Shown here: one piece after another, positions 1 to 7,153 of the stretch
How positions within the stretch are numbered: the first letter of the stretch is position 1
Layout of the letters: each line of letters opens with the position of its first letter
Assembly (NCBI GenBank): GCA_019057775.1
Contig: JAHLWT010000041.1
Coordinates: 1 to 15,206 of the forward strand
Length of the DNA: 15,206 nucleotides
Direction: 5' to 3'
DNA from: Promethearchaeota archaeon
Lineage (GTDB): Archaea > Asgardarchaeota > Lokiarchaeia > Sigynarchaeales > SOKP01
Program-made: the position numbers and the translations under genes
The notes under the pieces: model-generated
Databases searched by the model: none
What the model saw: only the letters and a program-made list of their open reading frames with translations
What the model was told of the DNA's origin: nothing

Positions 1-1
1 A

Positions 2-640
2 ATTAAAGATACCTCAGATCAATATGATTTCTTTGATATTTTTAACAAAGCCAATAAGAAAGCCCAATATTGCATGGATGTAGAAAAAGGAATTATTCCT
101 AAAAAAGTTAAAAAAAAGGTAACAATTCCACCTAAAATAGAAAAAGAAGCTAAAAAAGTAAAGAAAACAGTTACTAGAGAAGAAAAGCAAGTATTAGAGG
201 CAAAAGCAATAGCTCCAATAATCGTAAAAGAACAAGATTTCACGTTTAATCTCTTTATAAGTTATTCTACTATAGATAGAGATCATTTTCAGATTGAAAA
301 CATAGTTAAAGAGCTAAAAAAGTATCCCTATATTAATCAAATTTCATACTGGGAAAGAGATAGCAAGGCTAACATTGTAGAATTTATGGAAGAAACCTTA
401 GAAGTGAGTAATATATTTGTATTATTTTGTAGTGAAAATACTATTAAATCTAAAGCTGTAAAAGATGAATGGCAAGCGGCTTTTCAAATGAGAAAAGAAG
501 ATTTAATCAAAATCATTCCTGTATACGAAGAACAAAAGCATATTCCTAAAATATTATGGCACTTATTAAATGTTAAATATGATGAAACAGATTTCAATGG
601 ATTCATTGAAAATCTTTATAATGAAATTAAAAGAGAATAA
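2..640 (+). CDS. TIR-domain protein, 3' part (5' end outside window)
   Basis: The reading frame is open from base 2, so this is the C-terminal part of a longer protein; the ATG at 74 is probably internal. Counting from that ATG, residues 8-48 form a lysine/glutamate-rich linker (KKVKKK, KEAKKVKK). A TIR fold starts at about residue 56 with LFISYS, followed by SYWERDS and FVLFCSEN and ending in an alpha/beta segment, IIPVY. TIR domains either mediate protein-protein signalling or cleave NAD+. The glutamate in VKDEW (residue 132) aligns by eye with the catalytic Glu of NADase TIRs such as SARM1, so enzymatic activity is possible but unproven. The N-terminal effector or sensor domain lies off the window, so immune, signalling and scaffold roles cannot be separated. 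A T-tract follows the stop. Confidence 0.8.
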   Translation: MKDTSDQYDFFDIFNKANKKAQYCMDVEKGIIPKKVKKKVTIPPKIEKEAKKVKKTVTREEKQVLEAKAIAPIIVKEQDFTFNLFISYSTIDRDHFQIENIVKELKKYPYINQISYWERDSKANIVEFMEETLEVSNIFVLFCSENTIKSKAVKDEWQAAFQMRKEDLIKIIPVYEEQKHIPKILWHLLNVKYDETDFNGFIENLYNEIKRE

Positions 641-656
641 TCACATATTAATACCC

Positions 657-675
657 TATTTTTTTCCACTTTTTA
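657..675 (+). terminator. T-tract terminator after the TIR gene
   Basis: Two runs of T (659-665 and 670-674) follow the TIR gene stop by about 20 bases, with no stable hairpin. This matches the oligo-T signals at which archaeal RNA polymerase terminates. Confidence 0.45.
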
Positions 676-722
676 GTATATCAGTATTAGATTACATTTT
701 TAATATTGAAATATTAAGATTA

Positions 723-734
723 ATTATATATTAA
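723..734 (+). promoter_or_regulatory. possible TATA box for tRNA-Arg
   Basis: An AATTATATATTA stretch lies about 50 bases before the tRNA 5' end. It would place the transcription start some 25-30 bases into a short leader. It sits within AT-rich palindromic sequence, including an 8-bp inverted repeat at 700-717, so the exact box is uncertain. Confidence 0.3.
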
Positions 735-778
735 TTACAGAGAATTATTACTATTCAAAAATTAGATATAAATTTGAA

Positions 779-883
779 GGTCTGGTAGTCCAGCCTGGAT
801 AGGGCGCTGGCTTGCGGAGCCAGATATCGAGGGTTCAAATCGTGCTGGATTATACCACGCGAGAACATATCCCCCCCAGGCCA
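779..883 (+). tRNA. tRNA-Arg (anticodon GCG) with a T-loop intron
   Basis: The cloverleaf can be built by hand. The acceptor stem is GGTCTGG (779-785) with CCAGGCC (876-882), one G-U pair. The D-stem is GTCC/GGGC with loop bases including GG. The anticodon stem CTGGC/GCCAG encloses loop TTGCGGA, with anticodon GCG at 814-816. The variable loop is ATATC and the T-stem 5' half is GAGGG (829-833). The T-arm is interrupted: only after removal of 839-868 does the T-loop read TTCAAAT followed by CCCCC and the acceptor strand. The mature tRNA has discriminator A (883) and no encoded CCA. One A-C mismatch (positions 50-64) remains in the T-stem. It should decode CGC, and CGU by wobble. Confidence 0.88.
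839..868 (+). other. archaeal tRNA intron (30 nt, between tRNA positions 58 and 59)
   Basis: A canonical bulge-helix-bulge motif defines the intron. The central helix is GTTC (833-836) with GAAC (863-866). The 5' bulge is AAA (837-839) and the 3' bulge is ATA (867-869). The inner helix TCGTG/CGCGA (840-844 with 858-862) continues after a one-base bulge into TGG/CCA closing a six-base ATTATA loop. Cutting between the second and third bulge bases, as the archaeal splicing endonuclease does, joins A838 to A869 and restores a seven-base T-loop. Confidence 0.85.
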
Positions 884-1114
884 TATTTATTTCTATAGCA
901 TATTTCAGATGAAAATAATTTCAGATTAGTGTAAAAAATGGAATATCATATCTCCAACCAGAAGAGATTGGGCAAAATTGTTCTCATTAGGTATAAAACT
1001 AAAATCTTTGGAGGATTGGAGAGGAATTATAGGTTTTTCCAATTTCTAATCCAATTATTACTATTAAATACATTCAATAGAGTTGAGGATTTTTAAAATA
1101 GAGAAAAATTATAA

Positions 1115-1882
1115 TTAAATCACATAATCTAAGATTTCTGAAATATTGTTAATTTTGCGATAATCTGTATTCTCAATTTCTTTTTCAAACGGAAATTTAT
1201 ATTTTCTCTCAAAAAGGATTGGTTGTATCTTAGTCCGCTGAGCACCTGAAATATCGGCATATTCATCACCACACATGATTACAGAACTTGGGTCATTTTT
1301 TAACCCAAATTTATCAAGGACAAAATAAAATATATCTGGATCTGGTTTTCTCTTTCCAAATTTAGCAGAAGTCAATATTATATCAAAATATTTAGTGAGA
1401 TCATGTTTAATAATAATATTTTTAATAGTTTTATGATTTGGGTGATTTGATAATAGTGCTACTTTGACATCTTTTAAAGCTAATTTCTCTAACATTCCTT
1501 TAGTTTGGGCGAAAGGAATCCATTCATCCTCTTCACATGAATGATAAATATTAGCTAGCTTTTCATATGTTGTATCTATTAAGTTATCTAAGTTATCTAT
1601 TACACCTTCTTCCTTTAATGTTTCTAAAACATTTTGAAAGATTATTGATGTTGGGAACTCCTTTTTTGTTTTGATGCTTTTTCTGAAAAGAGATTGCCTT
1701 TTTTTACTAAATTTTTGAAGAAAAGCTTCAGTCGTTAATTTATCATTCCAAATTTGTTTTTCTTTTAATAAATCAATAGCTTTCATTAAACCTTGCTTAA
1801 AACATTCATAGTATCTCTCAACAGAAGGATTGTCAAAATAAAATAAAGTGAAACCAAAATCAAAAATTACACCTTTTATCAT
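1115..1882 (-). CDS. HAD-superfamily hydrolase
   Basis: This 255-aa protein has the HAD motifs in order. Motif I is VIFDFGFTLF with nucleophile Asp8. Motif II is ALLSN with Ser145. Motif III is GKRKPDP (Lys179 region). Motif IV is CGDEYAD with Asp206 and Asp210. Residues 15-125 form a helical C1-type cap, as in haloacid dehalogenase or phosphoglycolate phosphatase-like members. HAD enzymes of this type usually hydrolyse small phosphomonoesters in the cytoplasm; the substrate cannot be read from sequence. The second Asp of motif I (DxD), normally the acid/base, is Gly10 here, a variant seen in some family members. The gene stands alone, and a TATA-like box 27 bases upstream suggests a leaderless mRNA. 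Confidence 0.85.
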   Translation of the reverse strand: MIKGVIFDFGFTLFYFDNPSVERYYECFKQGLMKAIDLLKEKQIWNDKLTTEAFLQKFSKKRQSLFRKSIKTKKEFPTSIIFQNVLETLKEEGVIDNLDNLIDTTYEKLANIYHSCEEDEWIPFAQTKGMLEKLALKDVKVALLSNHPNHKTIKNIIIKHDLTKYFDIILTSAKFGKRKPDPDIFYFVLDKFGLKNDPSSVIMCGDEYADISGAQRTKIQPILFERKYKFPFEKEIENTDYRKINNISEILDYVI

Positions 1883-1903
1883 AATAATAATTATAAAACT
1901 CTG

Positions 1904-1914
1904 ATTTTTAAATA
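1904..1914 (-). promoter_or_regulatory. TATA-like box for the HAD gene
   Basis: On the minus strand an ATTTAAAAAT element is centred about 27 bases before the ATG at 1882. That puts the transcription start at or next to the start codon, so the mRNA would be leaderless. No ribosome binding site is visible. Confidence 0.45.
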
Positions 1915-2006
1915 GTTTTAAAGAGAAATGAAATTAGGAGAATATTGTTAAAACATTAATAGATAATAGTTTTTTTAAGATAATCATATTGATTACGTGA
2001 GATATT

Positions 2007-2537
2007 ATGTCAATTGAAAAATGGATTTCTAAAAAAGCTTCGAACGAGGAGAAAATTCGGAGAGAAAAAGCTTTTAATAAACTCTCTCAAAAAGAGGTTC
2101 AGGAATTAAAAAAGAAGTCTGTTCGAGATTTAGTTCAAAAAAAAGCTTTGGAATCAAATGCTGTTTCAGAAAAGGATGATCTATTAAAGATGATAATTGA
2201 ATTTAATAACTGGTTGAATCAAAGAACTTATTTGAAAGGTGATTTGGATAAAATAGAAATGTGTATACAAAATTTGTATTTTAAAATGAAATCTGAAGCC
2301 GCTCACGAATCAAGTCAAACAGATTACAGTGAAAAACGAAAAGTAATTGATGAATATAAAAAAATACCACCACAATTGTTAGATGAGAAGATCAGAATAG
2401 CGTTGAATAAAAAGATTCATGGTGGAAAAAAAACTAGTTCAGATAACTATTATTTGAGAAAACTGAAAGCTAAAATAAAAGATAAGCTTTTAGAAGCAAA
2501 ATATTATGAAATTCTATATAAAATCATCAATTTTTAA
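2007..2537 (+). CDS. charged coiled-coil hypothetical protein
   Basis: I do not recognise a family for this 176-aa protein. It is highly charged and probably mostly alpha-helical and soluble, with no signal peptide or membrane segment. The first 55 residues are dense in Lys and Glu (SKKASNEEKIRREKAF, VQELKKK) and may form a coiled coil. A middle helix around residues 60-100 (LLKMIIEFNNWL) is more hydrophobic, and the C-terminal 30 residues (LRKLKAKIKDKLLEAKYYEI) look like an amphipathic helix. A GTGAG ribosome-binding-like sequence lies 6 bases before the ATG. It precedes the nucleotidyltransferase gene in the same direction, but the 104-base gap contains a TATA box, so the two are probably transcribed separately. 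Confidence 0.7.
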   Translation: MSIEKWISKKASNEEKIRREKAFNKLSQKEVQELKKKSVRDLVQKKALESNAVSEKDDLLKMIIEFNNWLNQRTYLKGDLDKIEMCIQNLYFKMKSEAAHESSQTDYSEKRKVIDEYKKIPPQLLDEKIRIALNKKIHGGKKTSSDNYYLRKLKAKIKDKLLEAKYYEILYKIINF

Positions 2538-2608
2538 CAAACAACTTGTAATAATATGAAAACTGAAATAAAACACAAAATACTTTTTATTTTATCGACT
2601 TTTATATG

Positions 2609-2620
2609 TTTTTATAAAAT
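2609..2620 (+). promoter_or_regulatory. TATA-like box for the nucleotidyltransferase gene
   Basis: TTTTTATAAAAT is centred about 27 bases before the ATG at 2642, the usual archaeal distance from TATA box to transcription start. This favours a leaderless mRNA starting at that ATG and argues against the in-frame TTG at 2630. Confidence 0.5.
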
Positions 2621-2641
2621 AGACAACCTTTGAAAAATTTT

Positions 2642-3730
2642 ATGATTCTTATTTGCCCAATAGCGGGAGTAGGCAAGAGACTACAGCCTTTTACATATTC
2701 TAAACCAAAAGCATTTTTGAAAATAGCTGGAAAACGACTGATCGATCACATAATAACAAAATTGAAAAGTTCTTTTCCAAAGGGTACTACTATATGTTTT
2801 ATAGTTGGATATAAAAAAAGACAAATAACGGAATATCTTAAAGAAAATCACTCTGATTATTTTAAACTTGAATTTGTGGAACAAGTACCAATGGGTTATT
2901 CAGCAGACACCCCCTATTTCTCAGGATTAGGAGATGCAATTTTATTAGCAAAAGATTTTGCTCAAAATGATGATTGTTTTATATTTCTAAGCGATAGACT
3001 CCCAATGGAAGGGTATTCACATATCTTGTTGAACTTCCATCAAGATATCTGCGATGGTATAATTAATGTCAAACAAGTTGATAATCCGAAATTTTATGGA
3101 GTCGTTGAATTAGATAATAAGAATTTCATCAGTAGCATTGACGAAAAACCAGAAAATCCCAAATCAAATTATGCCGTCTCAGGAGCATATCTCCTTGGAA
3201 TGAATATGACTTCCCGGTTATTTGAATTATTAGAAATTCAAAGTAAAATTCCACTAGAAAATGGACAGGAGCATACAATAACTCGTATAATACAGCAAAT
3301 TTTAGAAGAAGGATTTAAACTAAAAATTAATGAAATGAAAAGAGAAATCCTTGATTTTGGAAGACCTGAGAGTTTACTAGCAGGTAACCGACTTCTTTTA
3401 GCTGAAACGAAAATTAGTGATCCGTTCTATGAAACCATGCAGCAATCTGGAAACATCATTGACTCGAAGATTGTACCACCCGTATTTATTGGTAATAACG
3501 TGAAAATTACAGATTCAGTCATAGGTCCAAATGTTTCAATTGGGGATAACGCTGTATTAAAAAAATGTATATTATCTGAATCTGTTATCGGTGATGGCGT
3601 AAATTTAAAAAAAATTATATCTTCTTCTTCTATTATCGGAGATTATTGTATCTTAGAAGATCTCATCAAAAAAAGGATAACTATAGGAGATTCCTCGTTC
3701 ATTACAACTTCTAAATCGAATTCCTTTTGA
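2642..3730 (+). CDS. nucleotide-sugar pyrophosphorylase with left-handed beta-helix domain
   Basis: The 362-aa product has two domains. Residues 1-240 are a sugar-phosphate nucleotidyltransferase with the signature IAGVGKRLQPFT (7-18), then SKPKAF (20-25) and a metal-site Asp118 in FLSDRLP. Residues 265-352 form hexapeptide turns of a left-handed beta-helix (VFIGNNV, SVIGPNV, SIGDNAV, SVIGDGV, SIIGDYC). Such proteins join NTP and a sugar-1-phosphate to give NDP-sugar plus pyrophosphate, feeding glycan, glycolipid or S-layer synthesis. The layout resembles the long archaeal glucose-1-phosphate thymidylyltransferase or GlmU-like enzymes; base and sugar specificity are unknown. ATG 2642 is chosen over TTG 2630 because it gives the usual short lead before the glycine-rich loop and fits the TATA spacing. 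No sugar-pathway genes adjoin it. Confidence 0.85.
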   Translation: MILICPIAGVGKRLQPFTYSKPKAFLKIAGKRLIDHIITKLKSSFPKGTTICFIVGYKKRQITEYLKENHSDYFKLEFVEQVPMGYSADTPYFSGLGDAILLAKDFAQNDDCFIFLSDRLPMEGYSHILLNFHQDICDGIINVKQVDNPKFYGVVELDNKNFISSIDEKPENPKSNYAVSGAYLLGMNMTSRLFELLEIQSKIPLENGQEHTITRIIQQILEEGFKLKINEMKREILDFGRPESLLAGNRLLLAETKISDPFYETMQQSGNIIDSKIVPPVFIGNNVKITDSVIGPNVSIGDNAVLKKCILSESVIGDGVNLKKIISSSSIIGDYCILEDLIKKRITIGDSSFITTSKSNSF

Positions 3731-3738
3731 TTATTTAT

Positions 3739-3755
3739 TAAAAAAGAAAAAAAAA
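3739..3755 (-). terminator. T-tract terminator of the minus-strand operon
   Basis: On the minus strand a run of nine T, then C, then six T begins about 15 bases after the stop of the last amidase gene. It lies between two convergent genes and has no hairpin, as expected for archaeal termination. Confidence 0.5.
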
Positions 3756-3770
3756 GTAAATATCTTAAAT

Positions 3771-5189
3771 TTATTCAAATTTTGGTCTTTTATCTTGCCA
3801 AGGTGCTATTTCCTCGAAAGCTTTTGAAACTTGTAGTACATTTAAGTCATTAAATCTGTTTCCAACAATCTGCAATCCAATAGGTAATCCTTCATTTGAC
3901 ATTCCACATGGAATTGTTGCAGCAGGAAGTCCTGTTAAATTAAATGGTGCAGAAAATGGCATCCAAGCTGTTGGAGAGACAATTTTTCCATTAATTTTTG
4001 TTGGAAAGGAAATTCCTAATTCAAAAGCCGGCAGTCCCGTTGATGGGGTTAATAAAATATCATAATTTTTAAAATATTGATGAAATCTTTCAAATAGTAC
4101 TTTTCTACGAGCTATAGATCTAGCAAAATCATTTCCGGTAGCACCTTCTCCTGCATCAATAGCCTTGACAAGATCGGGATACATCTTATCCCGCCAATCT
4201 TTTAATTTAGGACCTAAATCATAATTAAATAGTATTGAATGATAAGTTAAAAGAATGCGCTCAGGATTTCTAATTTTAAATTTAACGGGTTCAACACTCC
4301 AGCCAAATTCTTCGAATTTTTTCACAGAATTTAAGAAGCTTTCTTTAACCTCCGTATCAATTACTTTCGCAAAACCTAAATCAAGCGAATAACCTAGCTT
4401 TAACTGACTTGGTTTTTCATCAACTTTTTCCAGATAGCTGATATTTTCTTCAGGTAAAGTATACTGGTCAGCGTTATACGGTCCTTTTATGGCATCTAAC
4501 ATTAAAGCAGCATCCTTTACATATCGTACAATTGGACCATAATGAACTAATGAATCAAAACTTACCCCCGATATTGGATATACTGGAACTCTTCCAAAAC
4601 TTGGCTTAATACCATATAGACCACAGAAACATGAAGGAGTTCTGATGGAACCTCCACCATCTGCACCTAAAGCTAAATATCCTAAACCTGAAGCCATTGC
4701 TGCTGCTGCTCCACCGCTTGAACCCCCTGACGTTCTCTCTAGATTCCAAGGATTAAGAGTTTCTCCAAAGATTAAATTATTAGTAACAGCGATAAAACCG
4801 AATGGGCTCATATTAGTCTTTCCAAGAATAACAACTCCAGCTTTTTTTAATCTTTCTACACATACATCATCTACTTCAGCAATGTTATTTTCATATAATT
4901 TTGAACCATAGGTAGTTCGAATTCCCTTTATAGGCATCTGGTCCTTTATTGAAGTTGGGAGTCCGTGTAATAACCCTAATTTTTCACCCCTTTTTAGTTT
5001 GTCATCAGACTTCTTAGCCGTCTCTCTAGCTAAATCAAATGTAGGAGTACAGAAAGCATTTATAATTGGATTAATCTTTTCAATTCTTTCGATAATTATT
5101 TCGGTGATCTCTTCTGAAGAAAACTCTTGAGTTTTTATTTTCTCCTTCATCTCATAAGCCGACATGAAACATATATCTTCTCTGTTCAC
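3771..5189 (-). CDS. amidase-signature family hydrolase, copy 2
   Basis: This amidase-signature enzyme carries the complete Ser-cisSer-Lys triad: Lys82 in TSIKD, Ser157 in SGGSSGG and nucleophile Ser181 in DGGGSIRTP. The family hydrolyses C-N bonds of amides in the cytoplasm. The DGGGSIR form and the absence of gatB or gatC nearby argue against the tRNA amidotransferase subunit GatA. The GTG at 5189 is preferred over an upstream TTG at 5198: it follows an AAGGTTGAT ribosome-binding-like stretch and gives 472 residues, exactly the length of the neighbouring paralogue. About 51 of the first 60 residues match that paralogue, so this is a tandem duplicate. It is the last gene of the operon, 98 bases after copy 1, and a T-tract follows. 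Substrate unknown. Confidence 0.88.
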   Translation of the reverse strand: MNREDICFMSAYEMKEKIKTQEFSSEEITEIIIERIEKINPIINAFCTPTFDLARETAKKSDDKLKRGEKLGLLHGLPTSIKDQMPIKGIRTTYGSKLYENNIAEVDDVCVERLKKAGVVILGKTNMSPFGFIAVTNNLIFGETLNPWNLERTSGGSSGGAAAAMASGLGYLALGADGGGSIRTPSCFCGLYGIKPSFGRVPVYPISGVSFDSLVHYGPIVRYVKDAALMLDAIKGPYNADQYTLPEENISYLEKVDEKPSQLKLGYSLDLGFAKVIDTEVKESFLNSVKKFEEFGWSVEPVKFKIRNPERILLTYHSILFNYDLGPKLKDWRDKMYPDLVKAIDAGEGATGNDFARSIARRKVLFERFHQYFKNYDILLTPSTGLPAFELGISFPTKINGKIVSPTAWMPFSAPFNLTGLPAATIPCGMSNEGLPIGLQIVGNRFNDLNVLQVSKAFEEIAPWQDKRPKFE

Positions 5190-5287
5190 TTTTATCAACC
5201 TTAGTTAATTAAATTATTAATATTAAATGTGCTTGAATGAAATATAAATAATTACTTATTGGATTTATAGTAAAATTATATACAAAT

Positions 5288-6706
5288 TTAATCCAAAATT
5301 GGTTTTTTGTCTTGCCATGGAGCAATATCTTCAAAAGCCTTTGAAACTTGTAGAACTAATAAGTCTTCAAATCTTTTACCAACAATCTGCATACCAATAG
5401 GTAGATTATTACTTGTCCATCCACATGGAATAGATGCTGCAGGATGCCCAGTAAGGTTGAATGGAAAAGTAAATGCTTGCCACCCAGTAGGACTAACATT
5501 TACTCCATTTATATTTGTAGGAGCAGCAATTCCTAAATCGAAAGCTGGAACAGCTGTTGTTGGAGTGATCAATATATCATATTGTCTAAAGGATTCAAAG
5601 ATATCTTGATAAAATTCATTACGTGTTTTCATAGCATTTGGTAAACGTGATGCGGGCAAATTTAATCCAGCTTCAGCCCATAAAACTAAAATAGGATCTA
5701 ATTTATCTTTCCATTCCTCAAAATAAGGTTCTAGATCATATCCATAATTTATTAGCCAATGGGTGCTAAAAGCTTCTGATGGATCAAGCCCTTTGAATTT
5801 TACTTCTTCCACATTCCATCCAAAAGATTCAAATCGGTGTACTGATTTAATTATTGCTTTTTCAAACTCGCTATTGATAATTTTTGCGTATCCTAAATCT
5901 AAACTATAACCGATTTTTAATTTGTCTGGGATTTCATTTATATGATCTAGGTAATTAGTAGAGTCTTTTGGCAGAGAAAATCTATCACCTTCAAATGGGC
6001 CCTTCATCACATCAAGCATTAGAGCAGCGTCTGAAACATACCTTACAATTGGACCTACAACAGATAAATTTGCGATTGGAGTAGGTGTTCTTGGATATAT
6101 TGGGACCCTCCCAAAACTGGGCTTAAGCCCATAAACCCCACAAAAACAAGCGGGATGCCGAATAGATCCTCCTCCATCTGAACCTTGAGCTAAAGGCCCC
6201 ATTCCACAAGCAACAGAAACAGCTGCACCACCACTTGAACCTCCAGAGGTCTTTTCAAGATTCCAGGGATTTAGCGTAGCACCAAATATCAGATTATCGG
6301 TAACTCCCTTAAATCCAAATTCAGGTGTATTAGTTTTACCTAAGATCACACAACCAGCATTTTTTAAGCGCTTTACAACAATAGAGTCTTCACTAGGATA
6401 ATAGTTCTCAAATATTTTTGAGCCAAAAGTAGTTCTCACTCCTTTAACCGGTACTAAGTCTTTTATAGAAGTTGGAATCCCATTTAAAGGAGGAATTCTT
6501 TCATTTCTTTTTACTTTCTCATCCGCTTCTATTGCCATTTCTCTTGCTAAATCAAAAGTGGGAGTGCAATAAGCATTTATTATAGGGTTTATTTTCTCAA
6601 TTCTTTCAATTATTACTTCAGTGATCTCTTGAGATGTTAATTCTTGAGTTTTTATTTTTTCTGCCATTTCGTAAGCAGACATAAAACAAATATCTTCTTT
6701 TTTCAT
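5288..6706 (-). CDS. amidase-signature family hydrolase, copy 1
   Basis: This 472-aa amidase has the intact catalytic triad Lys82 (TSIKD), Ser157 (SGGSSGG) and Ser181 (DGGGSIRHP). Members include fatty-acid amide hydrolases, cyclic-dimer and lactam-opening amidases and general acylamidases. Here the amide would yield a carboxylic acid plus ammonia or an amine. It differs from copy 2 mainly after the signature, around residues 205-215 and 300-370, where substrate-contacting loops usually lie, so the two may have diverged in substrate range. The ATG at 6706 follows GAGTGATGT, a good ribosome binding site, and lies only 27 bases after the SCP2-like gene, which supports cotranscription. The exact substrate is not deducible. 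Confidence 0.88.
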   Translation of the reverse strand: MKKEDICFMSAYEMAEKIKTQELTSQEITEVIIERIEKINPIINAYCTPTFDLAREMAIEADEKVKRNERIPPLNGIPTSIKDLVPVKGVRTTFGSKIFENYYPSEDSIVVKRLKNAGCVILGKTNTPEFGFKGVTDNLIFGATLNPWNLEKTSGGSSGGAAVSVACGMGPLAQGSDGGGSIRHPACFCGVYGLKPSFGRVPIYPRTPTPIANLSVVGPIVRYVSDAALMLDVMKGPFEGDRFSLPKDSTNYLDHINEIPDKLKIGYSLDLGYAKIINSEFEKAIIKSVHRFESFGWNVEEVKFKGLDPSEAFSTHWLINYGYDLEPYFEEWKDKLDPILVLWAEAGLNLPASRLPNAMKTRNEFYQDIFESFRQYDILITPTTAVPAFDLGIAAPTNINGVNVSPTGWQAFTFPFNLTGHPAASIPCGWTSNNLPIGMQIVGKRFEDLLVLQVSKAFEDIAPWQDKKPILD

Positions 6707-6733
6707 TTACATCACTCATCTATAACTTTTATT

Positions 6734-7141
6734 TTAAAATTTAAATTCAGATTGCCATTTTTTATATCCTAATTGCCACAACTTCAATCTAGGTTTATTC
6801 ACTTTATTATCCACTTCAATTCCAGGTTTAGGATTACTCATCAATTCACTATAGCGAGAATAATAATCTTCAGCACTCGGATCCTCCTTAATTAAATCCA
6901 ATATTGCTTTTTCAGTAAAATATAAAATTAAATCTGGTTTAATATTTGGGTCATCTTTAGTCATTTCTAACTTATTCTCGTTTTCTTTATACAAGAAGTA
7001 ATGAAGTTTATAATCTTCTTCATTTGTAGAATTTTCAGTAATATAGTATTCCCAACATGCGGCTCTCTTAAGATGCCTCATTAAATCAAGATTATTTGGA
7101 AAATAAGATTTTAATTTCCTGAATAATTCTTCAGTGTCCAT
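6734..7141 (-). CDS. SCP2-like small protein, copy 2
   Basis: This 135-aa soluble protein resembles the SCP2 (sterol carrier protein 2) fold, a small domain with a tunnel for lipids or acyl-CoA. The part after residue 65 shows the typical order: PDLILYFTEKAI (beta strand, then helix), LIKED, a helix around YYSRYSEL, and a C-terminal helix KLWQLGYKKW. It lines up without large gaps with the 156-aa protein encoded at 8700-9170: DLIL/DLEL, AILDLI/AVEKLI and LGYKKW/MGYGKF. The gene sits 12 bases after the aldehyde dehydrogenase and 27 before amidase copy 1, with AAGG shortly before its ATG. A carrier or substrate-presenting role is inferred. The family call rests on pattern and helix order only, since SCP2 sequences diverge strongly. 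Confidence 0.6.
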   Translation of the reverse strand: MDTEELFRKLKSYFPNNLDLMRHLKRAACWEYYITENSTNEEDYKLHYFLYKENENKLEMTKDDPNIKPDLILYFTEKAILDLIKEDPSAEDYYSRYSELMSNPKPGIEVDNKVNKPRLKLWQLGYKKWQSEFKF

Positions 7142-7153
7142 AGCGCCTTTAGA

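Noticed and set aside
700..883. Attachment site or integrated element at the tRNA gene
   Set aside because: The interrupted T-arm looked like an integration scar, but the BHB intron explains it fully, and there is no integrase or repeated tRNA 3' end in the window.
1013..1056. Weak inverted repeat (ATTGGA ... TCCAAT) in the 884-1114 gap
   Set aside because: Six base pairs with a long loop and no conserved RNA boxes; not distinguishable from chance.
2630..2641. TTG start for the nucleotidyltransferase
   Set aside because: The ATG four codons later fits the family N-terminus and the TATA spacing better.
4645..4911. Plus-strand open frame rich in Ala and Pro
   Set aside because: It is the antisense shadow of the Gly/Ala/Ser-rich amidase signature; the minus-strand gene has an intact catalytic triad.
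3771..6706. GatA subunits of tRNA amidotransferase
   Set aside because: There are two tandem copies, no gatB or gatC nearby, and DGGGSIR instead of the DTGGSIR usual in GatA. The context is lipid-like metabolism, not translation.
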